This document shows, piece by piece, positions 39,601 to 52,148 of a stretch of DNA of 64,000 nt. Every line of letters starts with the position of its first letter. Positions within the stretch are counted from its first letter, which is position 1. Made by a program: the position numbers and the translations under genes. Where the stretch lies: the NCBI RefSeq assembly GCF_020382885.2, contig NC_058496.1, positions 18,332,501 through 18,396,500 of the forward strand, read 5' to 3'. Source of the stretch: Scatophagus argus. Its lineage: Eukaryota; Chordata; Actinopteri; Scatophagidae. The notes beneath the pieces are model-generated. The model had not been told where the DNA came from. It saw only the letters and a list, made by a program, of their open reading frames with translations, and did no database searches.

Positions 39601-42600
39601 TCCCTTCCTCCACATCTATTTCTGTCTTTAACTTTTTTTCTTTTTCAAAAACAGCCTCCTCCTTAACATGTTCTATTTCCTCCTCAGTTTGCCCCTCTTG
39701 TTGTTTTTCTGTCTTTTCTTCAGCTGCTCCCTTAACTGCCTCTTCTTCCTCTCTTGTTTCCTCAACAATTTTGGATTCCTTTGTTCCCTTTAGCACTTCT
39801 CCCTGGATTTGTTTATGGGTTCTTCCAGATTTGCCTTTAGGTGTGGCAGGGGCAGATATCTCCCCTTGTCTCAGTGTTCTTGTTGTCACTGTTGGTTGTT
39901 CTTCTCCACTGTTTTCTGTATCTTGTTCATCCACTTGCATTCCGCTTCTTATTGTTTTGTGTCTCGGTGTAGTTGCAGCTGTCTTTGTTCCACTTCTCAG
40001 AGCTCTGGTTACAATTGGTGCTTCTTCTTCTTCTTCTTCCAAGCTCATTTCCTTGTCTACCTCTGCTGGTGAACAATTCTCTTCCGTAACATCTGCAACT
40101 GCAATGTCTGTATCTATATCTGCACTTATCTCCAAAACTGCAGACTCCTCATCCAGTGGGATTGTCATAATTTCCATTTCTCCTTCTACCTCAACAGTTC
40201 CTGATTCTGCTTCCCTTTTTTCAGTAATGGCCTCTTCTATTTTGTCTTCCTCTTGCTGTTGGTTGCTTGCTTTCACTGTCTTTCTGCCACTTCTAAGAAC
40301 TCTTGTTTCAATGAATGGTGTTTCATCTGCCTCACTTTTTTCCCCATCAGCAGATTCTTCCTTGTATTTATCAGAACTGTCTTCAAGCCCTTCTTTCTCA
40401 ACACTATCTCCCTCTTCAGCTGCATCGACAAATTTTTCTTTACTGTTATCCTGTTTCTCTCCATTGTCCTCTTTCAATACCAGAATTTCTCGCACTGATG
40501 TTTGTTCCTCTGCAATACAACTAGGAACTTCCATCTGTTCCTCATCTGGAGCAGTACATTCTCTTTCTTCTGTCTCCTTCAAACTTAGATCATGTCCGGT
40601 TGTTTTTAGGTCCACTAAGACAACAGTGGCTTCTTGGAGCTTTGGAATTTCAGAGCTGATATCTGTTTTCTGAGGCTCTTCAGCTACTGGCATGGAAATC
40701 TCATCTAGAACTTTATCAGGTATTATTTCTGAAGCCAAAGCAACAGTGTCAGGCTCCTTATTTGCTTCCATCATAGATACAGCCTCTGCCTCTTTGTCTT
40801 CCTGGACTTCCTTGCACTCCTCCACGTTCACCTCAGTTGAAGGTATATCCTCTGCCGCCTCCTCTGCTCCTTGAATTTTACTTTCTTCCACAACAGGTAA
40901 ATCTTTGGTTGATAGCTCTTTTTCAGTTTTGTCAAAAGTGTCCTCTTGTTCTACCTGTTGGTGATCCCCCATCTGTTTTTCTGGTGCACATTCATCTGCT
41001 TTTATATCAATAGCAGAACCTCCTGCTTCCAAGTCAGCTTCATCTGTGCTCTCTTCCCCTTGTTTCTGATGTCTTTTATTGTGTTTTGTGGGCTTATGTT
41101 TAGGAGTGACTTTATATCTGCCTCTCAGAGCTCGCCTCTGGACAACAGGGGGCTCCTCTATCCCATCTTCAGACACATCTTCTTTATCCTGTATAACTGA
41201 TGTTTCTACCTCCTCACCCTTCTGTTCTTTCTCTGATTCATCCGTTACCATTTTATCAACAGCAGTCTCTGCAGTATCTGAAAACTCTGTGGAACTTCTC
41301 TTTGGTACTGTGTCTTCCATGCCAGGCGCCTCATGTTTCTCTGTCTGCTCCTCATTTGTCAGTTGTCCCTCTTCAAGCTGTTGCTTACCTCCTTCTCTTA
41401 ATTTTTCCATACCAACTACATCCTCATTTATGGAGGCTATTTCTTCTAGTTCTTCTCCCTCAGTTACAGCTAATTCTTCCACTATTTCAGTTGTAGAAAC
41501 TTCATTCTCCTCTGCCACCTCTTTCTCTATTTCTTCATATATTTTCTTGCTGTGTGTATATTTACGTTTGGGTGTGGGGCTTGTGATTACAGTTCTTCTT
41601 CTCAAAACTCTCTTACCATCTTTGGTTATAGTTTCCTCTGTTTCCCTCTCCTCTGGCTTTCCATGCCGTTGTGATCTCCGTCTGGGTATTTCACTCTGTA
41701 CAGTTTTTATGGCCTTTACAACAGTTCTTTCTGTTTTTCCAGATTCCCCACCCTCTGATGTTACATGTGATGACAAACTTAACTTATGTTGTGTAACTGT
41801 TTCTTTTAACTTTTCTTCAATGATCTCGATTTGAGTTCCCTCTATCACTTTGTTCAGAATATCTGCTTCCGTGTGTGCCTCTAAAACTTCTTCAGAGACT
41901 ACCAGCGCTGCACAGTCTTCTTTCTGATACTCTTCCTCTGCTCTCTCAATTTCTGATGCCATATTCTCAACTGTTATCTGTGCGTCATGGGAGGTGTTGC
42001 TCACATCTTGTGTGCAATCATCTTCGTCTTGTGGCTCCTCAGTCATATGTGGTGATGTAAGATCAGCTTCTTCTAGGTCTTGTGAGGTACCTACATCCTC
42101 TCCTTTGTTTTCAGGAGCCACACTGAACATACCCTGAAAACAAACATAGAAAATGGAATACCAGTTTAGTTTCTGTACTCATATAGACAAATTTGCAAAC
42201 AAGAATTTGCATATACACACCTCAGTCTGCACCACTTCCGTAACATCATGCGTTTCCGTCTTCTGTTGTGCAGTAACATGGTCATCACTGGGGGTTTCAG
42301 CTTCAATATCCTCAATTCTAAAAGATTCCATATCACTTAATCAGTCCCAGTATTACACCAATCAGCCACAACATTAAAACCACTGACAGGTGATATATGT
42401 CACGTCATATGTTTAAAATACAATGTTCTGCAGGGAAACCTTGGGCTCCGGCAATCATGTGGATGTTCTTTGACACAAACGACACAATGATTGGCACTGA
42501 CCTGTTAGGTGAAGGGACACAGAACCTTTGGGAGTATTTTGGGGTCATGAGATCAGAATGTTGGATCCTTTGGGTCCTATGCATTGAGGGTGGGGCCTCC

Positions 42601-43541
42601 AGGTGGGGGGTGCATTCACCTTATTCAGGTGCATCTTGCAGATTCTCGATCAAGTTGGGATGTGGGAGACTACAGGCCATTGTTGTGGTCCTTAAGACAT
42701 ATCTGAGCTGTACTCAAAATGTGACCGATTATATTGTCCAACTGGGGGCGAGGCTGCTGCTGACGGAAGAGCCATTGTAATGTGGGAAGCGGGGGGTGGG
42801 GTATTTGGTCTGCAATGTTTAGGTGGGTGGTGTTGCCAGAACCCAAGGTTTCCCTGCAGAACATTGCATTGTCAACCTGTAACTTTGCTCTTAAACACAC
42901 AGTATGTTGTTTCTACCAGGATCTCTCAAGAAAACAAAGTAATAAGTAGTGTGGAATCATCATTTCAGCCAGGTTGTCTGTTTTTAAGTTTTATTAACAT
43001 TACAATTAGTCTCATTCTCTGACTTCCTCCCTCACTCTTTGAAACTCTCCTGAAAGTTATGGTGACAGGCAACCAACTGAAACACACTGTTGAATGAATG
43101 AAATTACAGATTTTTCTGGGAACATTGCTGGAAACATTTTCAGATAATCTAAGTACAAACCTCAACAAACCTTGTGTTTTGCAAAACTGTGCCAATGGAA
43201 AAATGCCCTGGTGTCAAATGGGCTACACTCAAGGTGCCCTCAATGTTAGGGTCAACAAATGTCTGTGAATCCTTGTTTTATATCCTTAAACTCATGAAAG
43301 CAAAGCATCAATCTGTTCTGACCGAAACACATGAAAGAACTGCTTCGAGTGGCCACAATGGAATACAAGTCAGATATGGAGAGGATTACTGAAGGCAAGG
43401 AATGCCAGAAGTGCCACTGAGTCCTATAGCAACAAAGGAAAAGGTTTTGTCACATATTATATTTATTGAATGCTATTGTAAATTTTTATATTTACATGAT
43501 ACTTTCCTAAGTCCTGTGTTGTCATTTATAACTGGGTGAGC

Positions 43542-43580
<39 letters not shown>

Positions 43581-46504
43581 CAGAGAGAGAGAGTGAACAA
43601 TAACTGGCCTCTAGTGTTGGTAGGTAGGACTTGCAGTGTGACACGTGAATCTGGCTGAGCAGTGTGTGAGAGTGTGTGTGTTGACAATGACTGGCCTCCA
43701 ACCTTGGGATGAGCTCAAGTCCATTTCTGTCAGTCTTCTGTTTCATGGTGAGGGATGTGTGACATTTAACCATTTAACTGAGCAGAAGTGTAAGTGTGTG
43801 TGTGTGTGTGTGTGTGTGTCATGGTAAATTGTTAAGATTTCATTCTGTGTGTGGGGGGCATGTGTTGTGCATATCTGCAGTACTACAGTCAAAATTTTGG
43901 CTCTTGGTCTGATTGGTTGATAGCATTAAAATCCATCCGCTATTTAACAGAAATGTGCAGACACCCACACCTCAAAGCTTTGAATGTTCCACTTCTTGCT
44001 GAAGCTTCAAAGCCCTAAAAATGGTATGGTAGGACAGGCCTACTCTACGCTACATCAGTAATATTTTATTTCCAGTAACCCAAATCATCATCTTTTCTTC
44101 ACACAAGATGTGTAAATAAAAGCAGAGAAAAACTTTTTTCCAAATCTGGCTGAAAACATTACTGACATGTAAGGACTGAAATACCTTTTTGCTTGATGTA
44201 ATCATCATGCTAATACTAGCAATCAAAAGATGTGGTTTAATTCATACAGACCTGATAAGTTTTTCTGACTTATCCTCTCTTATCTTCTCTCCCAGATTTC
44301 TTTCTTTTGAGCCACCACTCCTCCCCCGGGTTGCAAAAGGCACGTCAGCCTCTGAAACAGTAACAGTTTTACAATGTATGTTATTACATAAAAAAATGTT
44401 AGAGCGCAAATATAATATGATGAAATGCTCACTTTTGGTGGTTCTCAGTACTGTCATTTCCTCCTGCAAATCAAAATCATAAAATTAGTTTTACTTGTAG
44501 AAATGATTTGTTTCTTAAAATAAATGTTTCTCAAGTTGGAAGACATTCAGATAATATACCACAATTTCAACGGTGCATTCCATAGATTGAGATTCTTTCA
44601 TTTGTGTGGTAATAGTCTCCATCGCCACATCATTTTCAGTCACGTCAGTAATCTCAAGTGACTCTTCTGTGAATGAGAGACTCTTGGACACTGCTGAGAA
44701 ACAGAGGAAGATAGTATTTGAATGATTAAATAAGTATACATTTGGCATTTGGCTGTGCATTCTTTAAATAATCAGACGGAATATTTGACATTTAAGATGA
44801 GTGAAAATACAATCTATATGACATTACCACTCAGACTCATAGCCTGGATCTTGCTGGAGATGTTGGTCCTCTGGTTGGGCCCACCTATGCCCTCTACCTC
44901 CCACAGCAGGTCTGCGTCTCCTGGGTACTTGCACAAGTACTTCTCACACACTAGGAACAAAGACAAGTGCATTAAATTTCCTAATTTATTGTTTATATGA
45001 AATACCATTACAGACACAGCTGACTGTGGGAAAGTATAATGATACTGTACATCAGTGAGGTGTGTAATGTACCTTTATACATGGATTTTGACAGGGGGTA
45101 TCTCAAGCCGAGCCAGTCATCTTTGAAACTGAGCACAAAGTTCTCCAGCATCTGGAGACCAAAGCCTTTACCACGCTGACCTTTTCTAACAAATATGGAG
45201 TCCATCACTGGCAGCTGATAATGTCTTGTTAAAAAAGAATTACATAAGCTGCCTGGAATGGAAACAAAAATAAGTCAAGTTGATTTACAGAACACATTTG
45301 AAAACAACCTTGAAAAGAATGCTTTACAAGAAGATTAAAAAAAACACAAGACTGACAAAAAAAAATCATAGAAATTAATAAGGGAATGAGTAAATTAATA
45401 AAAGCATAGAATATCTTGATAAAATCCTAAGACAAACCACTGCACAAACAAAAAAATAAAATACATACAACAAACCAGAGTGTGGAATGTTATCATTATA
45501 ATAATTAATTACAAGGCTAAAAGAAAGAGGTGTGTCTTGGCTGTAGTTCGAAGCGAGGTACCTGGTATCCACTTAAGGTACATAAGTTTTACATGTTTGT
45601 AATATGACAGCATATTAGGACTGGAGGGTTAAAAAGCCAAGAAAAAAAAGAAAATTCTCTGATATTAGATTGCTTCTTTTTAAACAGGCCCATTCATGGA
45701 TGTTTATGATAATATTGTCATTCTATAATGTTATATTTTGAGTATTATCTTCACTTACATATCAGCCACTGCAGGCATAATACACAGCGAGCACAGGCAT
45801 CTTGGGTGTGACACGGTTGACTGAGCCTTGTAAAGCGAAGAAATGTGTTTCTTTGCTTTTTTCTGGTAAATTTATGACTGCTATGTCAGACAATATTCAA
45901 ATTATCATCTTTTTTTCCCTTAACTATAATTGTCCAAACCAAAGAACATACAACAAGAACACTGTGTCTGCCATGCACTGGCAAGCCTCCCTGGCTTTGC
46001 TGGCCACCACTGCGTTAGATTGGGTTGTTAACCTTTCTTTAAATTTCTCATATCCTGACATCATCACCATGCACTCCTACAGAGAAAAATACAAAGCACG
46101 ACCCACTTTTTCACTGTCTCAGGACCCTTTAACACCACGTAAGGTCATCAGAGTTCATCAACCATGACTTTCCCTGATGACCCCAGGTGAAATCTGAGTA
46201 GGTTCAAACCACTTTGTAGTACCGTCCTTAGGTGTGATGGATGCAAATGTATTTACAAAAAGCACCCAGCGTTGGAGAAATGTCTCCAAGTGAAGCCAGT
46301 CTACATTCAAAATCACATACGTTACCTGGGACTTTGATTGAGTAGAAGCCAACAGCCTCTCCATTATTCCACAAGATTTTTGCATGATCTTTTTCTCCAT
46401 GGCAGAGGAAGGGAAGCTCATCAGATCTCATCTCTTTGGCTCTATAGATGACACGATTAAGGATGTATAAAACTATTCTCTCTCCGACTGCCTTCACCTG
46501 AGGA

Positions 46505-46535
<31 letters not shown>

Positions 46536-49384
46536 AACATGTAATTTGTAACCCTTCAAGCACCCTCTCACATTTCTTGTGTTTTCCAAATCTATCTAAA
46601 TGCAGTCCTCACATGCCATGTGCAGGTTGAAGATTTAGTGCTGTGGTCACTCCTCTAGGTCATACACACACTGTCCAGGTTCATACAAAGAAAATGTTAG
46701 GAGTAAAGCAGACCTTCCTCTTGATAACTCTTGAGCTGTCTAAAAAAACCTCTGTCCTGTCAAGCATTTAACTACAGTTTTAACTTTTGTTGTTGCAGTG
46801 ACATTACTAAGCCTCAAATTAGCTTCAGGTGAACTTCAGACTGTGTTTTTGCACAAAATGACTGTGGATTTTGTGTAGTTGCAAAGTCTTCCTGAGTTTC
46901 ACACTAAATGAAACAACTGAATCCAGACAAAGGAGTGCTTGTTTGCTGATTGGTGAGGGCTGAGGTTTTATTAGCACATCTGTTTTTTGCATGAGAATCT
47001 CTCCAACTTCTTAATTAGTTGCACATCTGACTGCATCATCACCATCCACGTAACACTTATGCCAACACTGATTTAAACCTATTTCAAAGCATCATGATTG
47101 GTACTGTGTATAATGCCACATAATGTTCATGCGACACATTTGGCCAAGGACACAGTTCAACTTATGGAGTGTGCAATAGGTGCTTTCCCATTTGATGTGA
47201 CTAAATGGTATTGCCAGAGTTTAATGAACATCCATTCTCAGGTGGGCCCAGGACATCTTTTATGTACTGCACCTATATTCAGCTGGACACAGCCTTTACA
47301 TTGTAAAAATGTCACTCTGCTCAACTCAGCAAGAACCTCTGCAGTCAGTTCCACAATGGCAACACCCCAAAGATGTTCAGTTCAGTTCTGTGTACTCCTA
47401 CTGGTACAACACTGTTCCACAAGTAATAGTCACTTTAAAGAAACCTTTTTGTCATACTACTCAGTGTTCGTTGATTGTTTGCAGCACATTTCTCTAAATA
47501 GAGTGAATAAGAAGAGAGATTGGATTTCAGCACTCATACCTCCACAACTCCATCTCGAGTAGGGTCTGCTGTCTTGAGAATGTCATCCACTGTCCACCAC
47601 CGCTCCAGCAGGTACAGAGCCACAGCAGTCAGTGGGTCACCGGGAGAGAAGAGGGCCAGGATCCTCTGTTTATCACTGGATCCATACAGAGGGATGAAGC
47701 CCACACTTGAAATGTCTATGGTGACCTGAGGACAGACACACAGCTCAGTACACAGAAGATAATCTCATCTTCTGACGCGTTATGTGTTATCTTATTATGT
47801 GGTTGGAGATCACACGTGATACATTAATGATATACTTGAAATCTTATTCTCTGAGGTTAGGCTGATGATAGATGCAGCAAAATCCTACTATGAGCTCCTA
47901 GTTATGTTGCTACTGATTCAAAGACTCACGCTGGAGAATAAAGCCTGACTTATGCTCAACCAACCAATTACAAGGGGCATGAGTCCAGCCGTACATTACT
48001 ACAGCATTGATTCTGATTTAAAGTACATCATCCAAGGGCCATATTTATGAATGAATAATTGGAGATTTACTTCGTTAATACTCAAGATACTAATCTGTTT
48101 TTGCTAACAATATCTGTGAAAGGGCCATGTCTTTGAGGTAGTGTTTTAATGTATTGCAGTGGCTCCCAGCCTTCAAATGGCACCCCTTCAACTGAAATAC
48201 GTTGTAAGTTTCTTGTTTTCATATACACCACACATCAAAAAGACACATTGCGCATCATGTTGGGAACACACAGTGACACACAGTTATTTTATCTACAAAC
48301 AGTGATCAGCATCATCCTATATAACTTTCATTGTGTGCTGCCTGAGTGAACAGTGTGTGTAAAAATGGAGGCATATTGTATTCTGTATTATAAACCTCAG
48401 TATTTATACAAGTGTGCACTCTCTCCCACCACATGGACACACAATCTTCTTCAATCTGATTTGCTGATGAATGTCAGTCATTATCAACTGGAAGTTACCA
48501 TTCAGTCTGTGCATAAATGGACAAAAGTAAATGACTTTGCTGATTTTTGCTCAGATATTTACTTTTACCTTGCAGTCATCTGTAAAATCACAGCAGTTTG
48601 AAAAACGATGAATTGACATTGGGCTGATTTACGTAGCCTACCACAAACCTTTGTTACAAATTAACGTTGTTTTACTGATACCCATGGTGCACAATAAATG
48701 AGCATTAGTCCTGTTGTAATGTCAGCAAGTCTTACTGACATCTTACACATGCCCAGAGGACAACAATAACGTAAACTAGTCTTCAGTACATTCTACTTAT
48801 GCAAGCATCAGCTCCTTTCTATGTCTCCCCTTGGGCTACTCTAAACACATGCTACAAGACAGAGAGGCTTGACTTCACATTCAGCTATTAATACTTAACA
48901 CACAAACATACAAACTTTAGAAGTCTCAAAATATAGCTACATACACACAGAAGTTGATTTAACATTGCATTAGGTGCAGTTGCAGTTCTTCTCTGTGCCA
49001 CAATCTAAAATCACAAACATCATACGGTGGTCCAAACTCATTCATTGATCTTGCGTAGAGTGTAGCAATAAGGTTCATTTGTTCAGTCACACGTCAGCCA
49101 TTAGGCCAGGCAAATGTGACAATTTGGATAACGCAACTGTCTGGTTGTGTTGAGCAGTCAGCGTGTAAGATGCAAATAGTAGTTCCAAGCTGCTCTCTGC
49201 TCCAATCAGGAACGAGCTAGGACAGATATCCACATGTGGTGTGTTTTACCTGAGTGGAGTCAGAGAGAGTAAGGTGTTCAGGAGAATCAGGGTTGCTGTA
49301 GAGGAGTTCATTCATGTAACCGTGGGCCGACAGTTCCAGCTCTGCCTGGCTAACGTCAGCCAGGAGATCCACGGGGAACTTCAT
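36665..49384 (-). CDS. fam169a: FAM169A, soluble lamin-associated protein family, with a greatly enlarged last exon
   Basis: Minus-strand coding exons are 49384-49250, 47725-47540, 46497-46326, 45252-45073, 44950-44828, 44693-44560, 44463-44433, 44351-44252, 42317-42221 and 42133-36665 (TAG 36667-36665). All junctions are GT-AG with matching phases: 2,208 residues, against about 670 in human FAM169A (SLAP75), a lamin-binding nuclear protein. The first 265 or so residues follow the human protein: MKFPVDLL, SVGFIPLYGSSDKQRILALF, LTAVALYLLERWWTVDDIL, GERIVLYILNRVIYR, AKILWNNGEAVGFYS, then a GNAT-like part with the acetyl-CoA-loop pattern RGKGFG (191-196), LGLRYPLSKSMY and YPGDADLLWEVEG. The last exon (residues 387-2208) is Glu-rich and disordered, with about twelve short basic modules and two VVLVDLK modules. 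The human protein ends in one such basic module (VPVVDRRNLRRKAK), so this exon is the family's own tail, expanded. Lamin or chromatin binding is inferred. Confidence 0.92.
36805..41630 (-). repeat. fam169a: Twelve-copy basic module array within the fam169a last exon
   Basis: Copies lie near 41540-41630, 41080-41158, 40265-40320, 39950-40025, 39810-39900, 39380-39465, 38620-38710, 38050-38135, 37930-38020, 37510-37595, 37370-37455 and 36805-36890. The consensus is (E)xPxVxxRxLRxGxKxxxxTPRxK, followed by a basic run. Examples are DEPAVETRFLRKGRRS, EAPAVEPRVLRRGGKT and EAPIVTRALRSGTKT. Nearly all carry T-P-(R/K)-x-K, close to the CDK site pattern. Acidic spacers of 40-180 residues (EEEE, VEKEG, AEETE) separate them. 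Modules 8-9, 10-11 and probably 4-5 form close pairs, and pairs recur about every 540-570 bases. The modules are diverged in sequence, so the array is old rather than a recent satellite. Confidence 0.85.
42355..42866. mobile_element. Rearranged (snap-back) Tc1-like transposon remnant in a fam169a intron
   Basis: The left part, 42355-42465, is in plus orientation: terminal repeat ACCAATCAGCCACAACATTA and AAACCACTGACAGGTG, then an internal piece CAATGTTCTGCAGGGAAACC. The right part, about 42510-42866, is in the opposite orientation. It includes GGTCCTATGCATTGAGGGTG and GGGCCTCCAGG, whose reverse complement matches the 3' coding part of the same element family, and TTTGGTCTGCAATGTTTAGG. The 25 bases at 42842-42866 are the exact reverse complement of 42421-42445. 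The element is internally deleted and inverted, so no transposase can be made. Confidence 0.7.
43547..43819 (+). repeat. Two (GT)n microsatellites and intervening G/T-rich sequence
   Basis: (GT)n occurs at 43547-43579, followed by (GA)n to 43593, and again at 43794-43819. The 200 bases between them share related phrases (ACTGGCCTCTAGTGTTGG and ACTGGCCTCCAACCTTGG), which suggests a local duplication of about 75-80 bases. Confidence 0.8.
44951..49249 (-). other. fam169a introns 1-4 of the coding part
   Basis: Introns are 44951-45072, 45253-46325, 46498-47539 and 47726-49249. Apart from an (AC)n tract at 46505-46530 next to the 46497 exon edge, I see AT-rich sequence with no nested gene. Long open frames such as 45802-46167 and 47098-47562 have no family resemblance. 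Confidence 0.6.
46505..46530 (+). repeat. (AC)n microsatellite beside a fam169a acceptor
   Basis: Thirteen AC units begin 8 bases from the exon edge at 46497. On the sense (minus) strand they form a (TG)n tract directly upstream of the CCTCAG acceptor, replacing the usual polypyrimidine tract. Confidence 0.85.
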
Positions 49385-52148
49385 TCCTGCACAACACAGA
49401 ACAATGAGATGAACTAGTGTTCAGACCGTCAGTCAGCCGTTACCGTGATCACCCCACCAAGTCAAAAGAAGAAGGATGAAGGAAACAATTAATGACTCAA
49501 GCAGTAAGTTATAGTTCATGATTGCATGAGTTACATTTCCAGATGGGGCTGCTGAAAGGAGACACACTCTATATGACATATTCAGCATAGAAATGAAGAC
49601 AATCATTCTGGGGCTTTATTCACTTTCTGTCATTTTATAACTGCAAATTTTGTCACTTTTGTCACTGAAGCCTTGAATTCTGATGTTTACCTTAACAGCC
49701 TTTACAGCGGCAAAATTAAAAACTCGCTTGCAAAACTGATTGCAGTGATAAACTAACAGTATCGATATATGCATGTTTCTAAACCAGACATTAACCTACT
49801 CACTTCATTGTTTCTATATGGGATAAACCTTAACATGTGGCAGTGGTGGCCCGATTAATCCACCTGCCACAACAAATCCCCAGGCCCAATGAAGATTATT
49901 AGTAATCAAATAGACTGATAACTGATAGTTGAAATTGATATACATCCACACCAAATACTGTAATTATTGTACGACATGTATTTGATAATTTTAGTTACTA
50001 GTTACTAAGCAGATTCATATTACTCAAATTCATAATATGTCCAGTGTGTAGATCATCAGAAAAATACTGACTATCACACTGATAATTAGTCAGGGCAGAT
50101 AACCAAGAGGACTATACATGACATTACACCGTCTGAGAGGTTGGACTGTTTTGGCATTTGTCAGTCTGCATCATCAAGTACCCATGTGGGAAAATCAAAC
50201 TTCAGTCACTTAGAGAAGTTTATGCAGCACTTTGATGCTTCTGATGTGTATATCTATGTGTTTGGAGTCACAAGTCTCAAAAAGACATAACATATTATCA
50301 GTACATAGTGATGATTTAATAAATTGACAAAATACATGCGACAGGACACAAATACAGCACTATGAACAGCCTGTGACCTAAAATAAATACATGCACTAAT
50401 GTGCATAGGTGTTCCCATGACCAAATGAGACATGTCTTATACATTATTCAGACAGCTGAATTACCCAAAAAAGTCTCCTCATCTCCAAAAAAAATAGACC
50501 TGGTAATTAAAACCAGTAAAAACACTAAATAAAGCAGTTTCAAGATAAAACCCACTGTCTCTACAATGCTCATCCTCGGACTCATCAGGAGGGACTGGGA
50601 GCCAAGCTGTTGCTAACTTTAGCTCAGCTTGTTCTCTAATAACTTAAGAGGCAGATGACTAAGACCAAGATCCTTCCTACACTGAAAAGATACAGCGTCA
50701 GGTGAAACTAACAAGGTATTTTTAAAAAAATGACATTACTCAAAACAGGAAGTACTGTATTGAAAATTTGTTTAAATATCCAGCTGACAGCCAGCACTCT
50801 GAGCTATCGGGCTGACTTGTCTCAAACTTGTTCGTACTCTTTTAGGATCAACACAACTAAGGTATGTATAAGTGGTAGAAAGACAACTCTGAGGGACAAT
50901 ATTGTCCATCACATGTGCCCAAACAATCCGATCTTTAGAGGGAAATGCTTCATTTAAAACACCCCTACTGCCAGCGAATGAGCGCCTGAAGCTAACATGG
51001 CTAACCTGTCAAACCACTTGCCTCTGAGTTGAATCAAATTAAAACGAGTCTAACTATGACTTTTGTGAGCAAACTGAAACAAGAGACTCACAACAGGTAG
51101 CAACATGCTGATGTAAACAAACAAAAACAAAGCCGAGACAGTAAATAACAGACTTGCTTTATTGAACATGAGTTATTTAAAATCATTTTAGTGAGCATAA
51201 GATCCAGTTACTTGCCACACTCTGACAAACAGTCACACTGCACTGCAGTGACATTCACCCTTTCCTGACATGAAGCCTGTCATCTCCAATTGGTTAAGCT
51301 GCACACATCCACAGAGACTTACTATTGATTCAAACAGGGTTACAGCTGTTTGCCGTGTTTGGTTCGAGGCTGGGCCAAAATCAATGTGCCTGCACAAGAC
51401 CTGACATTTGCCAGTCAACTTGCAACAACAAGTCATTCCATAGTTTTTAAGAAATAACCTGTTTGGGGCAGGGTTTAAGCAGGTGAATATCATAGGAGGT
51501 TTTCAGTCTTGTGTAGCTTACAGGCAACTTCTAATTGTTTAAAATTTTTGACCATTTAAAAAAACTGGGCCATCCATATAAGATGCTACTGCCAGATGTA
51601 GTGACCAAAATTCATATTCTGCATTATACATTTTAAGTGAGACTTTTGGGTTCATTTCTGATAAATAATGTGATAAGTGAGAGGCTGAGTATGGGCATTC
51701 AAAGTGCCAAAAGTTTCAGTTTAATTTTTGCCTTTTAATTTTGATTTTGTGGAGCAACCTTGACTGGTTGTTTCAAAAATTGTGCTACTGCATCAGAAGA
51801 AATGTTAGCTACTGATGATAAAAATAGAACCTGTCATCGCAATTATGCATTTAAAGTTATTGTATCCATGTGAATTTCTGAGCATGTATTGAAAAAAATA
51901 AACATTTCTTTTCTAAACATTGGGGAGTATCACTGCCTCCACGGCTCACTAGAACTTCTGAAGGCCCACTGATTGAGATTGGCTGATTTAAAAAACCGAC
52001 ATTTAGGAACTTAAAGGGGACTGTGTCATGTTCAGGTGTTGTGAAGGTCTACGTACATGAAACAGCAATGTCACCACCTGCACTGCTATGCACAGAATTA
52101 CGAGGCAATGTTTTTACAAAAATCAAACCTGAGAGCTCTTCTGCATGC

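Larger units (their letters stand above)
42134..44827 (-). other. fam169a introns between exons 5 and 10
   Basis: Introns are 44694-44827, 44464-44559, 44352-44432, 42318-44251 and 42134-42220. The 1.9 kb intron holds the rearranged Tc1-like remnant (42355-42866) and two (GT)n tracts. The other introns are short and featureless. Confidence 0.7.

Noticed and set aside
37098-40673. Two long plus-strand open frames (440 and 524 codons) opposite fam169a
   Set aside because: They are Ser/Leu/Pro-rich mirror images of Glu/Lys/Ala codons on the coding strand (GAA and GAG read back as TTC and CTC). They have no promoter, domain or splice context, and the minus-strand frame is longer and joins nine exons.
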